The translations under genes were made by a program, and so were the position numbers. DNA of 43,673 nt from an uncultured Neomegalonema sp. (lineage in GTDB: Bacteria; Pseudomonadota; Alphaproteobacteria; Rhodobacterales; Rhodobacteraceae), in NCBI GenBank assembly GCA_937995735.1, contig CALKIZ010000004.1:1-43673 (forward strand), in the 5' to 3' direction. Each line of letters begins with the position of its first letter. Position 1 is the stretch's first letter. A model generated the notes under the pieces. That model worked only from the letters and a program-made list of their open reading frames with translations, was not told the origin of the DNA and ran no database searches. Below are positions 43,487 through 43,673 of the stretch, one piece after another.

Positions 43487-43672
43487 TTAAGACCTCTGCA
43501 TTATGGGCTGAAATTGGTGTGGACCCCAAAAGCAGGCGTGTTTATTGTTCCGCTGGCTTTCAGCGGGTACAGGGTTTCTGTTGGTTGATGTTATGCGATT
43601 GCCGGGGGTTTGCGTGTTGCGGGAGATCATGTTGGCGGCTTTGAGGCGGTTCTGTCCGATGGCCGCGAGCGC
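43487..43672 (-). CDS. partial ORF at the right edge, unidentified
   Basis: A minus-strand frame enters from the window edge and ends at TAA (43489-43487). It reads ALAAIGQNRLKAANMISRNTQ and then a hydrophilic tail. The first part could be the end of a transposase or another protein and the tail may be read-through into intergenic sequence. I cannot name it. The plus strand of 43392-43486 shows no gene. Confidence 0.3.
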   Translation of the reverse strand, partial: ALAAIGQNRLKAANMISRNTQTPGNRITSTNRNPVPAESQRNNKHACFWGPHQFQPIMQRS

Positions 43673-43673
43673 C

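Overview
The window comes from an anoxygenic phototrophic alphaproteobacterium. About half of it (roughly 1.9-24.6 kb) is a piece of a photosynthesis gene cluster: bacteriochlorophyll genes, spheroidene-pathway carotenoid genes including crtA, and a pufQBALMC operon with a tetraheme PufC and no pufX. The genus cannot be named from the sequence. Base composition is moderate by eye. A Caulobacterales/Rhizobiales-like hypothetical gene at 36.8-37.5 kb and the rhodobacterial-type crt/bch/puf gene order fit Alphaproteobacteria generally.

Layout. (1) 1-0.33 kb: the 3' end of an IS3-family element that cuts off a small minus-strand gene after about 44 codons. (2) 0.49-1.78 kb: a UDP-GlcNAc/UDP-sugar dehydrogenase. 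(3) 1.9-6.4 kb, minus strand: crtA-bchI-bchD-bchO. (4) 6.5-9.1 kb, plus strand: crtI-crtB, diverging from crtA around a TGT-N12-ACA site. (5) 9.1-11.5 kb, minus strand: crtD-crtC, heavily overlapping. (6) 11.6-24.6 kb, plus strand: a tightly packed superoperon crtE-crtF / bchC-bchX-(32-codon ORF)-bchY-bchZ-pufQ-pufB-pufA-pufL-pufM-pufC-dxs. Tandem TGT-N12-ACA operators, each pair exactly 8 bp apart, stand before crtE and before bchC, so PpsR/CrtJ-type repression is the likely control. (7) 24.7-34.3 kb: a nucleotide/nucleoside scavenging locus. It holds a secreted 5'-nucleotidase on the plus strand, and on the minus strand a ribokinase-like kinase, nucleoside hydrolase, 2-oxoglutarate dioxygenase, BmpA-type binding protein, ATPase, two permeases and cytidine deaminase. 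(8) 34.4-40.3 kb: envelope and hypothetical genes, a repeat-rich spacer, a DMT exporter, two tandem paralogous small secreted proteins and a YciI-like protein. (9) 40.5-43.7 kb: an N-terminally truncated IS110-family transposase, hemB, an outer-membrane beta-barrel protein, and an unidentified partial ORF at the edge.

How it works together. dxs supplies isoprenoid precursors, crtE makes GGPP, crtB and crtI make neurosporene, crtC/crtD/crtF make spheroidene and crtA oxidises it to spheroidenone. bchI/bchD (with bchO) insert Mg, and bchXYZ and bchC carry out the steps to the bacteriochlorophyll a ring. pufBA and pufLMC build LH1 and the reaction centre. hemB supplies porphobilinogen. Other bch genes (bchFNBHLM, bchP, bchG) and puhA are not in this window.

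Most unusual points: crtA appears to start at ATT and crtC has no ATG/GTG/TTG where its family begins; a 32-codon ORF is locked by overlaps between bchX and bchY; a nested RNA-like hairpin lies after dxs; a 2-oxoglutarate dioxygenase of unknown substrate sits in the nucleoside locus; and two small secreted paralogs are duplicated together with part of their upstream regions.
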